From Burkholderia sp. BCC1644 (lineage in GTDB: Bacteria > Pseudomonadota > Gammaproteobacteria > Burkholderiales > Burkholderiaceae), in the NCBI RefSeq assembly GCF_902833225.1, contig NZ_CADFEI010000006.1:310001-374000 (forward strand): a stretch of 64,000 bases of DNA, given 5' to 3'. The translations under genes and the position numbers were made by a program. Each line of letters opens with the position of its first letter. Positions within the stretch are counted from its first letter, which is position 1. Positions 39,076-48,956 of this stretch are shown one piece after another. The notes under the pieces were generated by a model, which was not told where the DNA came from, did not search any database, and was given only the letters and a program-made list of their open reading frames with translations.

Positions 39076-40026
39076 ATGCCCGAAGCCAGTCCGTGGGGAA
39101 ACCGTGGCCGCCTGAAGACGCGCCAGCTCCTGCTGGTCGTCGCGCTTGCCGACGAAGGCAGCATTCACCGCGCGGCGGCCGCGCTGAACATGACGCAGCC
39201 GGCCGCGTCGAAGCTGCTGCGCGAACTCGAGGAATCGATCGGCGCGGTGCTGTTCGAGCGCCTGCCGCGCGGGATGCGGCCGACGCTGTACGGCGACGCG
39301 CTGATCCGCCACGCGCGCGCGGCGCTCGGCAGTCTCGACCAGGCGCACGAGGAACTGGCCGCACTGAAGGCCGGCCATCTCGGCCACGTGGCGGTGGGCG
39401 CGATCACGTCGCCGGGGCTGCGGCTCGTGCCGCCGGCCGTTGCCGCGGTGAAGGGCACGCACGCGGGCCTGCACGTGTCGGTCGAGATCGACACCAGCAA
39501 CGTGCTGCTCGAGCATCTCGCGCAGGAAAAGATCGACATCGTGCTCGGCCGGCTCTCCGCCGAACACGACAAGCTGCGCCTGCGCTACGAGCCGCTGACC
39601 GGCGAGCCGGTGGCCGCCGTCGTGCGGCCCGGCCATCCGCTGCTCGCGCAGGCGCCGCTGTCGCTCGCGGACGTGCAACGCGCCGCGTGGGTCGTGCCGC
39701 CGGCCGGCAGCGTGCTGCGGCATCGCTTCGAACTCGTGTTCCAGCGTGCCAGCCTCGCGCCGCCGGCAAACCTCGTCGAAACGGCCGCGCTGCTGTTCAT
39801 CACGCAGCTGCTGGAGCAGAGCGACATGATCGCGGTGCTGGCCGAGGACGTCGCGCGCTACTACGCGCGGCACGGGATCGTCACGGTGTTGCCGCTGGAG
39901 ATGGATTGCCGGATGGACGATTTCGGGATCATCACGCGCACCGACCGGCTGCATTCGCCGGCCGTCGCGGTGATGGCCGACGCGATTCGCGCGGCTGCGC
40001 GGGAGGTGTACGGCGTCGCATTGTGA
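39076..40026 (+). CDS. LysR-family regulator, GbpR-like
   Basis: A protein of 316 residues: winged helix with LKTRQLLLVVALADEGSIHR and MTQPAASKLLRELEE, then a substrate domain with GHVAVGAITSPGLRLVPPA. The KTRQL opening and overall wording match GbpR, the regulator of galactose/arabinose binding protein genes in alphaproteobacteria and burkholderias. Divergent from the arabinose operon, which it probably activates or derepresses with L-arabinose, galactose or fucose. Confidence 0.88.
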   Translation: MPEASPWGNRGRLKTRQLLLVVALADEGSIHRAAAALNMTQPAASKLLRELEESIGAVLFERLPRGMRPTLYGDALIRHARAALGSLDQAHEELAALKAGHLGHVAVGAITSPGLRLVPPAVAAVKGTHAGLHVSVEIDTSNVLLEHLAQEKIDIVLGRLSAEHDKLRLRYEPLTGEPVAAVVRPGHPLLAQAPLSLADVQRAAWVVPPAGSVLRHRFELVFQRASLAPPANLVETAALLFITQLLEQSDMIAVLAEDVARYYARHGIVTVLPLEMDCRMDDFGIITRTDRLHSPAVAVMADAIRAAAREVYGVAL

Positions 40027-40050
40027 CGATGCGGCGGCGGTCTGGTTGCC

Positions 40051-40165
40051 TTGCCGGGTTGCCGGGTTGCCGGGTTGCCGGGTTGCCGGGTTGCCGGGTT
40101 GCCGGGTTGCCGGGTTGCCGGGTTGCCGGGTTGCCGGGTTGCCCGGGTTGCCCGGGTTGCCCGGG
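40051..40165. repeat. Octanucleotide/nonanucleotide tandem repeat tract
   Basis: Eleven perfect copies of TTGCCGGG (40051-40138) run directly into three perfect copies of TTGCCCGGG (40139-40165), which are the same unit plus one C. The tract sits between convergent genes, 24 bp after the LysR stop and 43 bp before the GST stop. A partial unit (TCTGGTTGCC) precedes it. This is a mutable simple-sequence locus of VNTR type. It is outside coding sequence. Confidence 0.95.
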
Positions 40166-40167
40166 AA

Positions 40168-40193
40168 GCATGCGCGCCGCGTGACGCGCATGC
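40168..40193. terminator. Hairpin between convergent LysR and GST genes
   Basis: GCATGCGCG and CGCGCATGC form a perfect 9-bp stem with an 8-base loop, immediately after the octamer tract and 16 bp from the GST stop codon. No T-tract; a plausible bidirectional, possibly Rho-assisted terminator. Confidence 0.5.
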
Positions 40194-40208
40194 GGCCCCT
40201 GTTACGCG

Positions 40209-40865
40209 TTACACCCAGGGCGCTGCGAGCCCTTCCGTCTTCAAAGCCCGCTGGATCGCCGGGCGCGCGAGCACCCGCTGCAGATACCCGCCGAGTACCG
40301 GCCGTTGCCGCGCCGGCTCGGCAAAGCCGCGCGTCCAGCGGCACAGCATCAGCGCATACGGATCGAGCACCGTGTAGTGCTCACCGAGCAGCCACGGGCC
40401 GCCCGTCGTTTCCAGCTGATGCTCGAGCTGATCCAGCAGCGTCGCGATCTTTGCCTCCGCATGCGCCTTGACCTGCGCGGCGCCCGACGCGTTGCCCGCG
40501 TCGACCCAGCGCTCCGGATAGAAATACGCGATCAGCGTTGCCTGCAGCGTGTTGGTGAGCCACATGAGCCACTTGTAGAACTGCGCACGTTCCGGCGTGC
40601 CGAGGCCGGGCGCGAGCTGCTGCTGCGGATGCGTATCGGCGAGATGCAGGCAGATCGCGGCGGCTTCGTACAGCACGAGATCGCCGTCGACCAGCACCGG
40701 GATGAGTCCGTTCGGATTCAGCGCGAGGTAATCCGGCGACTTGTGTTGATCGTGCGTGCGGTCGACGTATTCAAGCTCGAACGGCTCACCGATTTCCTCG
40801 AGCACGAAGTGCGGCGCCATGCTGGCGTTGCCGGGGTAGTAGAAAAGCTTCATCGTCGATTTCAT
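40209..40865 (-). CDS. Glutathione S-transferase family protein
   Basis: A protein of 218 residues. Thioredoxin-like domain (about 1-82) with the SMAPH segment holding the likely catalytic Ser/Cys-type position near residue 15, cis-proline in GLIPVLVDGD and YEAAAICLHLAD for the glutathione gamma-glutamyl group; helical C-terminal domain after about 90. Similar to beta-type bacterial GSTs. Start is ATG 40865, with ATG 40853 as an alternative. Its neighbour is an OsmC-type peroxidase gene 16 bp upstream in the same direction, so both may serve thiol or peroxide stress. Confidence 0.87.
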   Translation of the reverse strand: MKSTMKLFYYPGNASMAPHFVLEEIGEPFELEYVDRTHDQHKSPDYLALNPNGLIPVLVDGDLVLYEAAAICLHLADTHPQQQLAPGLGTPERAQFYKWLMWLTNTLQATLIAYFYPERWVDAGNASGAAQVKAHAEAKIATLLDQLEHQLETTGGPWLLGEHYTVLDPYALMLCRWTRGFAEPARQRPVLGGYLQRVLARPAIQRALKTEGLAAPWV

Positions 40866-40881
40866 TCGGCTGGTGTCGGCG

Positions 40882-41358
40882 TCAGGCGGCGGCGAACTCG
40901 ATCACCGGTTCGCAGCGGATCGGGAAATTGACCGAGTTCGCGATGTAACACTTCGCATGCGCATCATGATGCAGATGTTCTGCCCGCTCGAGATCGTCGC
41001 CGGCCTGAATGGTCACGTGCGGGCGCAGCACGATTTCGGTGAAGCGGCCCGGCTCGGAACTGTCGACCATCGTGCCTTCCGCATCGTCGACATAGGTGAG
41101 CACGCGAATGCCCGCATCGGAGCACAGATGCAGATACCAGAGCTTGTGGCACGCCGATGCCGACGCGAGCAGCAGGTCTTCCGGATTCCAGCGTGCCGCA
41201 TCGCCGCGAAACGACGCGTCCGACGAGCCGGGGATGTCCGGCTTCGAACCTGCGCGGATCACGTGATCGCGGCCGTACTCGCGATATCCCGACGTGCCGG
41301 TGCCACGATTGCCCGTCCACTCCACTGCGACGCGATACTTGTGTTCGCCAGATGCCAT
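40882..41358 (-). CDS. OsmC-family peroxiredoxin-like protein
   Basis: A protein of 158 residues of the OsmC/Ohr superfamily. Two conserved cysteines are present, in LASASACHKLWYLHLC and HAKCYIANSV, as required for thiol-dependent reduction of organic peroxides. ATG 41358 is chosen because GGAG lies six bases before it; an upstream ATG at 41370 would put that site inside the gene. It shares an operon with the GST gene and is divergent from a GntR gene. Confidence 0.87.
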   Translation of the reverse strand: MASGEHKYRVAVEWTGNRGTGTSGYREYGRDHVIRAGSKPDIPGSSDASFRGDAARWNPEDLLLASASACHKLWYLHLCSDAGIRVLTYVDDAEGTMVDSSEPGRFTEIVLRPHVTIQAGDDLERAEHLHHDAHAKCYIANSVNFPIRCEPVIEFAAA

Positions 41359-41450
41359 CTCGCTCTCCATTGATGTCGGTGCTTCGACCCTGCCGGACGC
41401 CGACGTGCGGCGCCTGCCGGTGGTCGCCATTGTGGCACCGGATTTCCGTT

Positions 41451-41460
41451 TGGTATACCA
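41451..41460. promoter_or_regulatory. GntR operator candidate
   Basis: Perfect palindrome TGGTATACCA (TGGT-AT-ACCA), flanked by TT on the left and, after a few bases, by TTCCAAA on the right. It lies 29 bp before the GntR start and 93 bp before the OsmC start. The shape is typical of FadR/FCD-type operators, so autoregulation and control of the OsmC-GST operon are likely. Confidence 0.65.
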
Positions 41461-41488
41461 TTATTCCAAATTGACGAAACACGCAGGT

Positions 41489-42130
41489 ATGGAAGCCAAA
41501 CTCGACTCCACGGCGGACGCGGTCGCCGCCTCGCTGCGCGACATGATCATCAACGGCGAGCTTGCGGCCGGCGAACGGCTCGTCGAACGCGACCTGGCCG
41601 AGCGATTCGGCATCAGCCGGATTCCGATGCGCGAGGCGATCCAGCGGCTGGAACGCGAAGGCTTGCTGGATATCTTCAGGAATCGCGGCGCCGTCGTGCG
41701 GATGCTGAGTGTGTCCGACGTGCAGGAGATCTACGATCTTCGCGTGCTGCTCGAAGGCGACGCGATCTATCGCAGCGTGAAGCGGCTCGACGACGAGACG
41801 CTCGCGCGCGCCGAGCTCGTGCATCGCCTGCTCGGCGATGCGAGCGTGCCGCGCCGGCAGGGCGAGCTGAACCGCGAATTCCACGCGTTGCTGTATTCGT
41901 GTTGCGGCAACGCGAGGCAGTTGAAGTCGATTGCCGAATTGCGCAGCCAGGTCGAACGTTACGAGCGCCTGCAGACGACGCTGCTCGCCGATACGCCGTC
42001 GTTCCAGGTCGAGCACGAAGAGATCCTGCAGGCGTGCCGCGAACGCAATGCGCGCGCGGCACGTTCGATGACGGTCGCGCATCTCGAATCGGCCAGAAAC
42101 ATCGTGATGCGGCTTGTCGAAGGCGATTGA
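41489..42130 (+). CDS. GntR-family (FCD) transcriptional regulator
   Basis: A protein of 213 residues. Helix-turn-helix region LVERDLAERFGISRIPMREAIQRLEREG (about 33-60) and helical FCD domain with LNREFHALLY and the late histidines EHEEIL and VAHLESAR as metal ligands. The start at ATG 41489 follows a palindromic operator; the longer open frame upstream crosses the OsmC promoter and lacks family similarity. Divergent from the OsmC-GST pair. Confidence 0.87.
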   Translation: MEAKLDSTADAVAASLRDMIINGELAAGERLVERDLAERFGISRIPMREAIQRLEREGLLDIFRNRGAVVRMLSVSDVQEIYDLRVLLEGDAIYRSVKRLDDETLARAELVHRLLGDASVPRRQGELNREFHALLYSCCGNARQLKSIAELRSQVERYERLQTTLLADTPSFQVEHEEILQACRERNARAARSMTVAHLESARNIVMRLVEGD

Positions 42131-42234
42131 AGCCGGGGCTGTATTTGCCGCTCGCTGCACCGCGCGTGGGCCGCGCCGTGCCTTGCCGCGCCGATTCCGG
42201 CAACCTCCCTCGCGACATTCAACGCATCCAAACA

Positions 42235-43275
42235 TCAATCCGACCGCGCCACGCTCCCGTCAGGTGCGCGGCCGGTCGTCCCACGCACCACCAGTTTCGG
42301 CAGCGACGCTATCCGCACGCGTGACGCCGCGTCGCTGCGCTCGCCCGCCTCGCGCAGCGCATTGAGCAGTTCGACCGCAAGACCCGCAGCCTCGGCGGTC
42401 GGGATCGCGACGGTCGTCAACGTGGGCCGCGTGTCGCTGGCGAGATGAATGTCGGTGATCCCGACGATCGACAGATCGTCCGGCACGCGCCTGCCGCGAT
42501 CGGCCGCCGCATGCATCGCGCCGATCGCCGGCAGGTCGTTGGTGGCCACCAGCGCAGTCAACTGCGGATGCGCGTCGAGCAGCCGCCCCGCCGCGCGCAC
42601 GCCGCCTTCGATCGAATCGGGCTCGGCCGCGACGATCGACGCGTCGAGCCCCGCTGCGCGCATCACGTCGACGAAACCGTCGTAGCGCGCCGCCTGCACG
42701 CCGCTCGCCGATCCGCCGACGATCACGCCGATCCGCTCGTGACCGAGTTCGACCAGATGCCGCGTCGCGATCCGTCCCGCCTCGCGGAAATCGATGGCCA
42801 CGCACGGCAATCCTTCGGGCGGCGCCTCGGGCCGCTCCCACAGACACAGCACGACCGGCACGCCGCGCCGCGCGACGTCGAGCAGATCCGGCAGGTGCAG
42901 GTTCGCGTTGGTCACGAGAATGCCCTCGGAAATCGTGCCGGCAATCTGGTCGAGATAAGCGCGCCCCTGCAACGGATCTTCGTTCGTATTGCAGACGATC
43001 AGGAACTGCCCGTTGCGGCGCACCGCGCGTTCGACCGCCAGCGCGAATTCCGGATAGAACGGGTTCGCGATGCTCGATACCATCAGCGCGACCGTCGGCG
43101 CGCGCCCTTCCGCCAGCGCCCGCGCGGCGAGATGCGGCCGATACCCGAGCGCCTCGACGGCCTCCAGCACCCGTGCGCGCGTGGCTTCGCCCACCCGGCC
43201 GCGGTCGCGCAGCACGTTCGATACCGTCGCGGCCGTCACGCCGGCCCGGCGCGCAACTTCATCCAGTGTCGCCAT
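42235..43275 (-). CDS. LacI-family transcriptional repressor
   Basis: A protein of 346 residues. N-terminal LacI DNA-binding headpiece: ATLDEVARRAGVTAATVSNV (2-21) and the hinge helix ARALAEGRAP (51-60), then a periplasmic-binding-like effector domain (SSIANPFYPEF, GHERIGVIVGG, ATNDLPAIGAMHAA, GITDIHLAS). It is divergent from the ABC-importer/GH42 operon and probably represses it until a galactoside or galactose binds. A 12-bp palindrome lies between them. Confidence 0.92.
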   Translation of the reverse strand: MATLDEVARRAGVTAATVSNVLRDRGRVGEATRARVLEAVEALGYRPHLAARALAEGRAPTVALMVSSIANPFYPEFALAVERAVRRNGQFLIVCNTNEDPLQGRAYLDQIAGTISEGILVTNANLHLPDLLDVARRGVPVVLCLWERPEAPPEGLPCVAIDFREAGRIATRHLVELGHERIGVIVGGSASGVQAARYDGFVDVMRAAGLDASIVAAEPDSIEGGVRAAGRLLDAHPQLTALVATNDLPAIGAMHAAADRGRRVPDDLSIVGITDIHLASDTRPTLTTVAIPTAEAAGLAVELLNALREAGERSDAASRVRIASLPKLVVRGTTGRAPDGSVARSD

Positions 43276-43413
43276 GTTTGCTCACTATATGAGACGTCGA
43301 TCCAGTATTTGCTTCGCTCACCGAAGCGGCGCACTATCGCCGCACACCTTGCCGCCCGTCCGACGGGCGCGACTCGGCCGCGATCGCATCGCCCCTTTTT
43401 TTGATCGCGATGA

Positions 43414-43425
43414 TTAAGCGCTTAA
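43414..43425. promoter_or_regulatory. LacI-family operator
   Basis: Perfect 12-bp palindrome TTAAGCGCTTAA with the central CG typical of LacI/GalR operators. It lies 39 bp before the ATPase start and 139 bp from the LacI start, where it would overlap or follow the promoter. Confidence 0.75.
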
Positions 43426-43463
43426 GCAAGCAGTACGGCGCATTAAAACATGGAGCGGAGACA

Positions 43464-44615
43464 ATGGCGAGCATCTCGATGCGGCGCGTGCAGAAAGCCT
43501 ATGGCGATCACGCGCCGGTCATTCGCGACGTCGATCTGGAGATCGGCGCGCACGAGTTCTGCGTGTTCCTCGGGCCGTCCGGATGCGGCAAGTCGACGTT
43601 GCTGCGCATGATTGCCGGCCTCGAGGATCTGAGCGCGGGCGAGCTGTCGATCGACGGCCGCCGCGTCGACGACGTGCCGGCCGCCGAGCGCGGCGTCGCG
43701 ATGGTGTTCCAGAGCTACGCGCTGTTTCCGCACATGACGGTGTACGAGAACATGGCGTTCGGCCTGAAGCTCGCACGGGTGCCGAAGGCCGAGATCGACC
43801 GCAAGGTGCGCGACGCCGCACGCATCCTGCAACTCGACACACTGCTCGAGCGCAAGCCGAAGGCGCTGTCGGGCGGCCAGCGGCAGCGCGTCGCGATCGG
43901 CCGCGCGATCGTGCGCGAGCCCGGCGTGTTTCTCTTCGACGAACCGCTGTCGAATCTCGACGCGGCGCTGCGCGGCCAGACCCGCATCGAGATCGCGCGG
44001 CTGCACCGGCAGTTCGAACGCGCGAGCGTCGTCTACGTGACCCACGACCAGACCGAGGCGATGACGCTCGCCGACAAGATCGTGCTGCTGCACGCCGGCG
44101 CGGACACCGCGCAGCACGGCAGCATCGCGCAGGTCGGCGCGCCGCTCGACCTCTACCACCACCCGGCCAGCCGCTTCGTCGCGGGTTTCATCGGCTCGCC
44201 GCGCATGAACTTCCTGCCGGCCGTCGTCACGGCATGCGACGCGCATCGCACGACCGTCACGCTCGTGACGTCCGGCGAGACCTTCACGCTGCCGCGCGAC
44301 GGCTCGGCACTCGGCGCCGGCGTGGCCGTGACGCTCGGCATTCGCCCCGAACACCTGACGCTCGGCGCCGCGCTCGACGCGACCACGCTCGCACGCGACG
44401 TCGCGCTCGTCGAACGCCTCGGCGAACAGACCTACGTGCACCTCGACACGCCCGGCGGCGCACCGCTGATCGCGAAAGTACCCGGCGACGCACAGGTGCG
44501 CACCGGCGAGCGCGTGCACGTACATGCGCCGGCCGCGGCCTGCCATCTCTTCACCGAAGACGGCCGCGCGGTGCCCGCGTGCGCCGACGTCCTCGTCCAC
44601 CACCACTACGCATAA
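43464..44615 (+). CDS. Sugar ABC transporter ATPase (MalK/UgpC family)
   Basis: A protein of 383 residues. ABC domain with Walker [11 protein letters not shown]-loop [20 protein letters not shown], signature [14 protein letters not shown], Walker [13 protein letters not shown] and switch histidine [12 protein letters not shown]-terminal regulatory OB domain from about 240 ([14 protein letters not shown] and [10 protein letters not shown]). It energises the carbohydrate importer encoded downstream. Start at ATG 43464 with GGAGCGGAG upstream; the 21 extra upstream residues of the open frame overlap the operator. Confidence 0.92.
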   Translation: MASISMRRVQKAYGDHAPVIRDVDLEIGAHEFCVFLGPSGCGKSTLLRMIAGLEDLSAGELSIDGRRVDDVPAAERGVAMVFQSYALFPHMTVYENMAFGLKLARVPKAEIDRKVRDAARILQLDTLLERKPKALSGGQRQRVAIGRAIVREPGVFLFDEPLSNLDAALRGQTRIEIARLHRQFERASVVYVTHDQTEAMTLADKIVLLHAGADTAQHGSIAQVGAPLDLYHHPASRFVAGFIGSPRMNFLPAVVTACDAHRTTVTLVTSGETFTLPRDGSALGAGVAVTLGIRPEHLTLGAALDATTLARDVALVERLGEQTYVHLDTPGGAPLIAKVPGDAQVRTGERVHVHAPAAACHLFTEDGRAVPACADVLVHHHYA

Positions 44616-44623
44616 GGATCGGC

Positions 44624-46609
44624 ATGCGCCTCGGAGTCTGCTACTACCCGGAACACTGGCCGGAATCGATGTGGGCCGACGACGCCCGCCGGATGAAAGC
44701 GCTCGGCATCGAGCAGGTGCGGATCGCCGAATTCGCGTGGAGCCGTATCGAGCCGTCGCCGGGCGAATACGACTGGGGCTGGCTCGACCGCGCGGTCGAC
44801 GTGCTCGGCGCGGCCGGCCTCGAGATCGTGATGTGCACGCCGACCGCGACGCCGCCGAAATGGCTGGTCGACCGCCATCCCGACATCCTCGCGATCGGCG
44901 CGGACGGCCGGCCGCGCGCGTTCGGTTCGCGCCGCCACTACGACTTCTCGTCGCCGACCTATCTCGAGGCGTCGCGGCAGATCTGCACGGCGGTCGCCGA
45001 ACGCTACGGCCGCCACCCGGCCGTGCGCTACTGGCAGACCGACAACGAACTCGGCTGCCACCAGACGGTCGTCAGCTATTCGCCGGCCGCGCTCGTGCGC
45101 TTCCGCGCCTGGCTGAAGGCGCGCTACGGCACGATCGACGCGCTGAACCGCGCGTGGGGCACCGTGTTCTGGAGCATGGAATATCGCCATTTCGACGAAG
45201 TCGACGCGCCAGTCGGCACCGTGACCGAAGCCCATCCGTCGCATCGCCTCGACTACCGGCGCTTCGCATCCGACGAAGTCGCGCGCTATCACCGGATGCA
45301 GGTCGACGTGATCCGCGCGCATTCGCCGGGCCGGCCCGTCGCGCACAACTTCATGCAGCTGTTCACCGAGTTCGATCACTACGAGGTCGCACGCGACCTC
45401 GACATCGCGACGTGGGACAGCTACCCGCTCGGCGCGCTCGAAGAGCAATGGTTCGCGCCCGACGTGAAGGCGCGCTGGCTGCGCACCGGCCATCCCGATT
45501 TCGCGTCGTTCAATCACGACCTGTATCGCGGCATGTCGAAGCTGCCGTTCTGGGTGATGGAGCAGCAGCCGGGGCCCGTGAACTGGGCGCAGTGGAACCC
45601 CGCGCCGCTGCCGGGCATGGTGCGCCTGTGGAGCTGGGAAGCGTTCGCGCACGGCGCCGGCTGCGTGTCGTACTTCCGCTGGCGGCAGGCGCCGTTCGCG
45701 CAGGAGCAGATGCATGCGGGCCTGAACACGCCGGACAACCAGCTCGACGAAGGCGGCCGCGAGGCGCAGCGCGTCGCGCGCGAGATCGCTTCCGTACACG
45801 ACGCCGGCGCGGATGCGGACGGCCCGGTGCGCGCACCGGTCGCGCTCGTCTTCGATTACGAAGCGAAGTGGCTGTTCGAAGTGCAGCCGCAAGGCGCCGA
45901 CTTCCACTACCCGCGCTTCGCATTCGAGTACTACTCGGCGCTGCGCTCGCTCGGCCTCGACGTCGACATCGTTTCAGCGCACGCGCCGCTCGACGGCTAC
46001 CGTCTCGTCGTGGTGCCGCCGCTGCCCGTCGTGCCGGACGATTTCGCCGCACGGCTCGCCGCCTCGGGCGCGCATGCGGTGTTCGGGCCGCGTACCGGCT
46101 CGAAGACCGTCGACCTCCAGATTCCACCGACGCTGCCGCCCGGCGCGCTCGCGTCGATCCTGCCGGTGCGCGTGTGGCGCGTCGAATCGCTGCGGCCGAA
46201 CGTGACCGAGCGGATCGACGGCACGCTGCGCGACGGTTCGCCGTTCGCGGGCGACGCGCGCCACTGGCGCGACTTCGTCGAGCTGCACGACGACACGCGC
46301 AGCGTCGTGCGCGCACGCTTCGCCGACGGTCATCCGGCCTGCGTGTCGCATGGCGCGCTGCACTACTGGGCCGCGTTGTTCGACGATGCAACCACCGCGA
46401 AGCTGTTCGCCGATGTCGCGGCCGAAGCCGGCCTCGTGCCGACGCCGCTCGGCGACGGCGTGCGCGTGAGCCGGCGCGGCGGCCTGACCTACGTTTTCAA
46501 CTATGGCAACGCGCCGCACACGATCGACGCGGTGCCGCCGTCGGCGTTCGTGCTCGGCGCCGCGCAAGTCGGGCCGCAGGACGTGGCCGTGTATCGAAGC
46601 CGTTCATAG
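44624..46609 (+). CDS. GH42 beta-galactosidase
   Basis: A cytoplasmic glycoside hydrolase of 661 residues, family 42. TIM barrel with general acid/base Glu142 ([10 protein letters not shown]) and nucleophile Glu313 (FWVMEQQPG), followed by the trimerisation (about 400-600) and small beta domains. No signal peptide. GH42 enzymes cleave beta-galactosides such as galacto-oligosaccharides from arabinogalactan. It starts 8 bp after the ATPase gene and precedes the binding-protein gene, so oligosaccharides are probably imported intact and hydrolysed inside. Confidence 0.93.
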   Translation: MRLGVCYYPEHWPESMWADDARRMKALGIEQVRIAEFAWSRIEPSPGEYDWGWLDRAVDVLGAAGLEIVMCTPTATPPKWLVDRHPDILAIGADGRPRAFGSRRHYDFSSPTYLEASRQICTAVAERYGRHPAVRYWQTDNELGCHQTVVSYSPAALVRFRAWLKARYGTIDALNRAWGTVFWSMEYRHFDEVDAPVGTVTEAHPSHRLDYRRFASDEVARYHRMQVDVIRAHSPGRPVAHNFMQLFTEFDHYEVARDLDIATWDSYPLGALEEQWFAPDVKARWLRTGHPDFASFNHDLYRGMSKLPFWVMEQQPGPVNWAQWNPAPLPGMVRLWSWEAFAHGAGCVSYFRWRQAPFAQEQMHAGLNTPDNQLDEGGREAQRVAREIASVHDAGADADGPVRAPVALVFDYEAKWLFEVQPQGADFHYPRFAFEYYSALRSLGLDVDIVSAHAPLDGYRLVVVPPLPVVPDDFAARLAASGAHAVFGPRTGSKTVDLQIPPTLPPGALASILPVRVWRVESLRPNVTERIDGTLRDGSPFAGDARHWRDFVELHDDTRSVVRARFADGHPACVSHGALHYWAALFDDATTAKLFADVAAEAGLVPTPLGDGVRVSRRGGLTYVFNYGNAPHTIDAVPPSAFVLGAAQVGPQDVAVYRSRS

Positions 46610-46676
46610 CCCCCCCGCCACCGGCGCCACGACGGGCCGGTCACGCACAAGACGACACACAGGAATGGAGACACGC

Positions 46677-47936
46677 ATGACACATCGCCCCCTTCGCACC
46701 GCCGCCCGGCTCGCCACGGCCGCCGCCGTCGCCTTCGCGTCGCTCGGCATGACGGCGCCCGCCGATGCCGGCACGCTGACGATCAACATCGCGTTCAAGG
46801 GCGCGAGCCAGCGCGCGGTCTGGCAATCGACGCTCGATGCATTCCACAAGGCCCATCCCGACATCGACGTGAAGGCGACCTTCGTCGACGAGGAGGCGTA
46901 CAAGGTGCAGCTCCCCGCGTGGCTGACGACCGTCGCGCCGGACGTCGTGAACTGGCATGCGGGCGAGCGGATGGCGTACTACGCGAAGCGCGGGTTGTTC
47001 GAGGACCTGAGCGGCGACTGGACGAAAAATGGCTGGGGCGCGATGTATGCGTCGACGCGTGATGCATCGTCGTACAACGGCAAGCAGTACGCGGCGCCGA
47101 CCGTCTACTACTCGTGGGGCCTGTTCTACCGCAAGGACCTGTTCCGCAAGGTCGGCATCGCCGACGAACCGAAGACCTGGGACCAGTTTCTCGACGCGTG
47201 CAAGAAACTGAAGGCCGCAGGCATCACGCCGGTCGCGATCGGCGGCCGCGACGCATGGACGCTCGCCGGCTGGTTCGACTATCTCGACCTGCGCCTGAAC
47301 GGCAACGCGTTCCACCAGCAGCTGATGGCCGGCGACGTGCCGTACACCGACCCGCGCGTGAAGAAGGTCTACACGACGTGGAAATCGCTGATCGACGCCG
47401 GCTACTTCATCGACAACGCGCTGTCCTACGATCTCGACGGCGCGCAGCCGTTCCTGTTCCAGGGCAAGGCCGCGATGATGCTGATGGGCACCTTCATCGC
47501 GGCGGGCTTTCCGCCGAACGTGAAGCAGGAAATGGGCTACTACCGCTTCCCGATCATCGACCCGAAGGTGCCGACTGCCGAGGACGGCCCGGTCGAATCG
47601 CTGCACATCCCGACGAAGGCGAAGAACAAGGCCGATGCGCACACGTTCCTCGCATTCGTCGAAACGCCCGAGATGGGCGCGAAGCTCGCGGAGGGCCTCG
47701 GCTCGCTGTCGGCGAACAGCAAGTCGCCCGAGCCGGCCGATCCGATCTCGCGCATCGGCTTCCGGATCCTCGCCGACACGAAGGGCGGCGTCGCGCAGTT
47801 CTACGACCGCGACATGACGAAGGAAATGGCCGACGAAGGGATGAAGGGCATGCAGCAGTTCCTCGCGAATCCCGCACAGATCGATACAGTGCTCGCGCAA
47901 CTCGAACAGACCCGCAAGCGGATCTACAAGAAGTGA
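46677..47936 (+). CDS. Sugar ABC transporter substrate-binding protein
   Basis: A protein of 419 residues, family 1 solute-binding (MalE/UgpB-like). Signal peptide to about ADA (residues 1-28), then TLTINIAFKGASQRAVWQSTL, the hallmark GKQYAAPTVYYSWGLFYRKDLF and PKTWDQFLDACKKLK. GGAG six bases before ATG 46677. It binds the oligosaccharide or galactoside substrate for the adjacent permeases. Confidence 0.92.
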   Translation: MTHRPLRTAARLATAAAVAFASLGMTAPADAGTLTINIAFKGASQRAVWQSTLDAFHKAHPDIDVKATFVDEEAYKVQLPAWLTTVAPDVVNWHAGERMAYYAKRGLFEDLSGDWTKNGWGAMYASTRDASSYNGKQYAAPTVYYSWGLFYRKDLFRKVGIADEPKTWDQFLDACKKLKAAGITPVAIGGRDAWTLAGWFDYLDLRLNGNAFHQQLMAGDVPYTDPRVKKVYTTWKSLIDAGYFIDNALSYDLDGAQPFLFQGKAAMMLMGTFIAAGFPPNVKQEMGYYRFPIIDPKVPTAEDGPVESLHIPTKAKNKADAHTFLAFVETPEMGAKLAEGLGSLSANSKSPEPADPISRIGFRILADTKGGVAQFYDRDMTKEMADEGMKGMQQFLANPAQIDTVLAQLEQTRKRIYKK

Positions 47937-47990
47937 CCGCGTGACCCAACCGGCGGCCGCGTGCCGCCGTGTCCGTTCAGGAGGCTTGCC

Positions 47991-48935
47991 GTGTCCAGTC
48001 CGATCACGTCCACCCCGCCCGCCGGCACCGCGCCGCCGCCGCGCGGGACATCCGCCACCGCATTGCCCGCGCGCCGCCCGTCGCCCGCCGTGCGGCGGCA
48101 ACGACGCGCCGCGTGGCTGTTTCTCGCGCCGGCCTGCGCAATGGTTGCCGTCTATGTGATCTGGCCGATCCTGTCGACGCTGTGGCTGAGCCTGTACAAC
48201 TGGGACGGGATGACCGAACGCACGTTCGTCGGCCTCGCGAACTATGCCGAGCTGCTGCAGGCGCCGACGTTCTACACGGCGCTGCGCAACAACGTGATCT
48301 GGCTCGTGCTCTTCATGCTCGCGCCGCCGCTCGGGCTCGCGCTCGCGTTGTACCTGAACCAGGCGGTCGCCGGCATCCGGCTCGTGAAATCGCTGTTCTT
48401 CGCGCCGTTCGTGCTGTCCGGCGTGGTCGTCGGCCTGATCTTCTCGTGGTTCTACGATCCGACGTTCGGGCTGCTCGCGCTGCTCGCCGGGCACGGCATC
48501 CCGGTGCTCGGCGATGCGCGCTACGCGACGCTCGGCGTCGTGTTCGCCGCGCTGTGGCCGCAGACGGCGTACTGCATGATCCTGTACCTGACCGGTCTCA
48601 CGTCGATCAACCCGGAACAGATCGAGGCCGCGCGGATGGAAGGCGCACGCGGCTTCGCGCTGCTGTGGCACGTCGTGCTGCCGCAGCTGCGGCCGACCAC
48701 GTTCATGGCGATCGTCGTCACGGTGATCGGCGCGCTGCGCAGCTTCGACCTGATCTCGGTGATGACGAGCGGCGGCCCGTTCGAGAGTTCGACCGTGCTC
48801 GCGTATTACATGTACGACCAGGCGATCAAGTACTACCGGCTCGGCTATTCCGCATCGATCGCGGTCGTGCTGTTCGCGATCATGCTCGTCTACATCGTGT
48901 TCCAGTTGCGCCGCATGCTGCGCAACGAGCAGTGA
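47991..48935 (+). CDS. Sugar ABC transporter permease (MalF type)
   Basis: A protein of 314 residues with six transmembrane segments and the EAA loop EAARMEGARGFALLWHVVLPQLRP that docks the ATPase. A proline/arginine-rich N-terminus precedes the first helix. The start is GTG at 47991, fixed by a perfect AGGAGG seven bases upstream; an upstream ATG in frame has no such site. Confidence 0.9.
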   Translation: MSSPITSTPPAGTAPPPRGTSATALPARRPSPAVRRQRRAAWLFLAPACAMVAVYVIWPILSTLWLSLYNWDGMTERTFVGLANYAELLQAPTFYTALRNNVIWLVLFMLAPPLGLALALYLNQAVAGIRLVKSLFFAPFVLSGVVVGLIFSWFYDPTFGLLALLAGHGIPVLGDARYATLGVVFAALWPQTAYCMILYLTGLTSINPEQIEAARMEGARGFALLWHVVLPQLRPTTFMAIVVTVIGALRSFDLISVMTSGGPFESSTVLAYYMYDQAIKYYRLGYSASIAVVLFAIMLVYIVFQLRRMLRNEQ

Positions 48936-48956
48936 CCTACCGGGGATTCATCGATC

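Noticed and set aside
40051..40165. Possible CRISPR-like array
   Set aside because: Units are 8-9 nt and contiguous without spacers; it is a simple tandem repeat.
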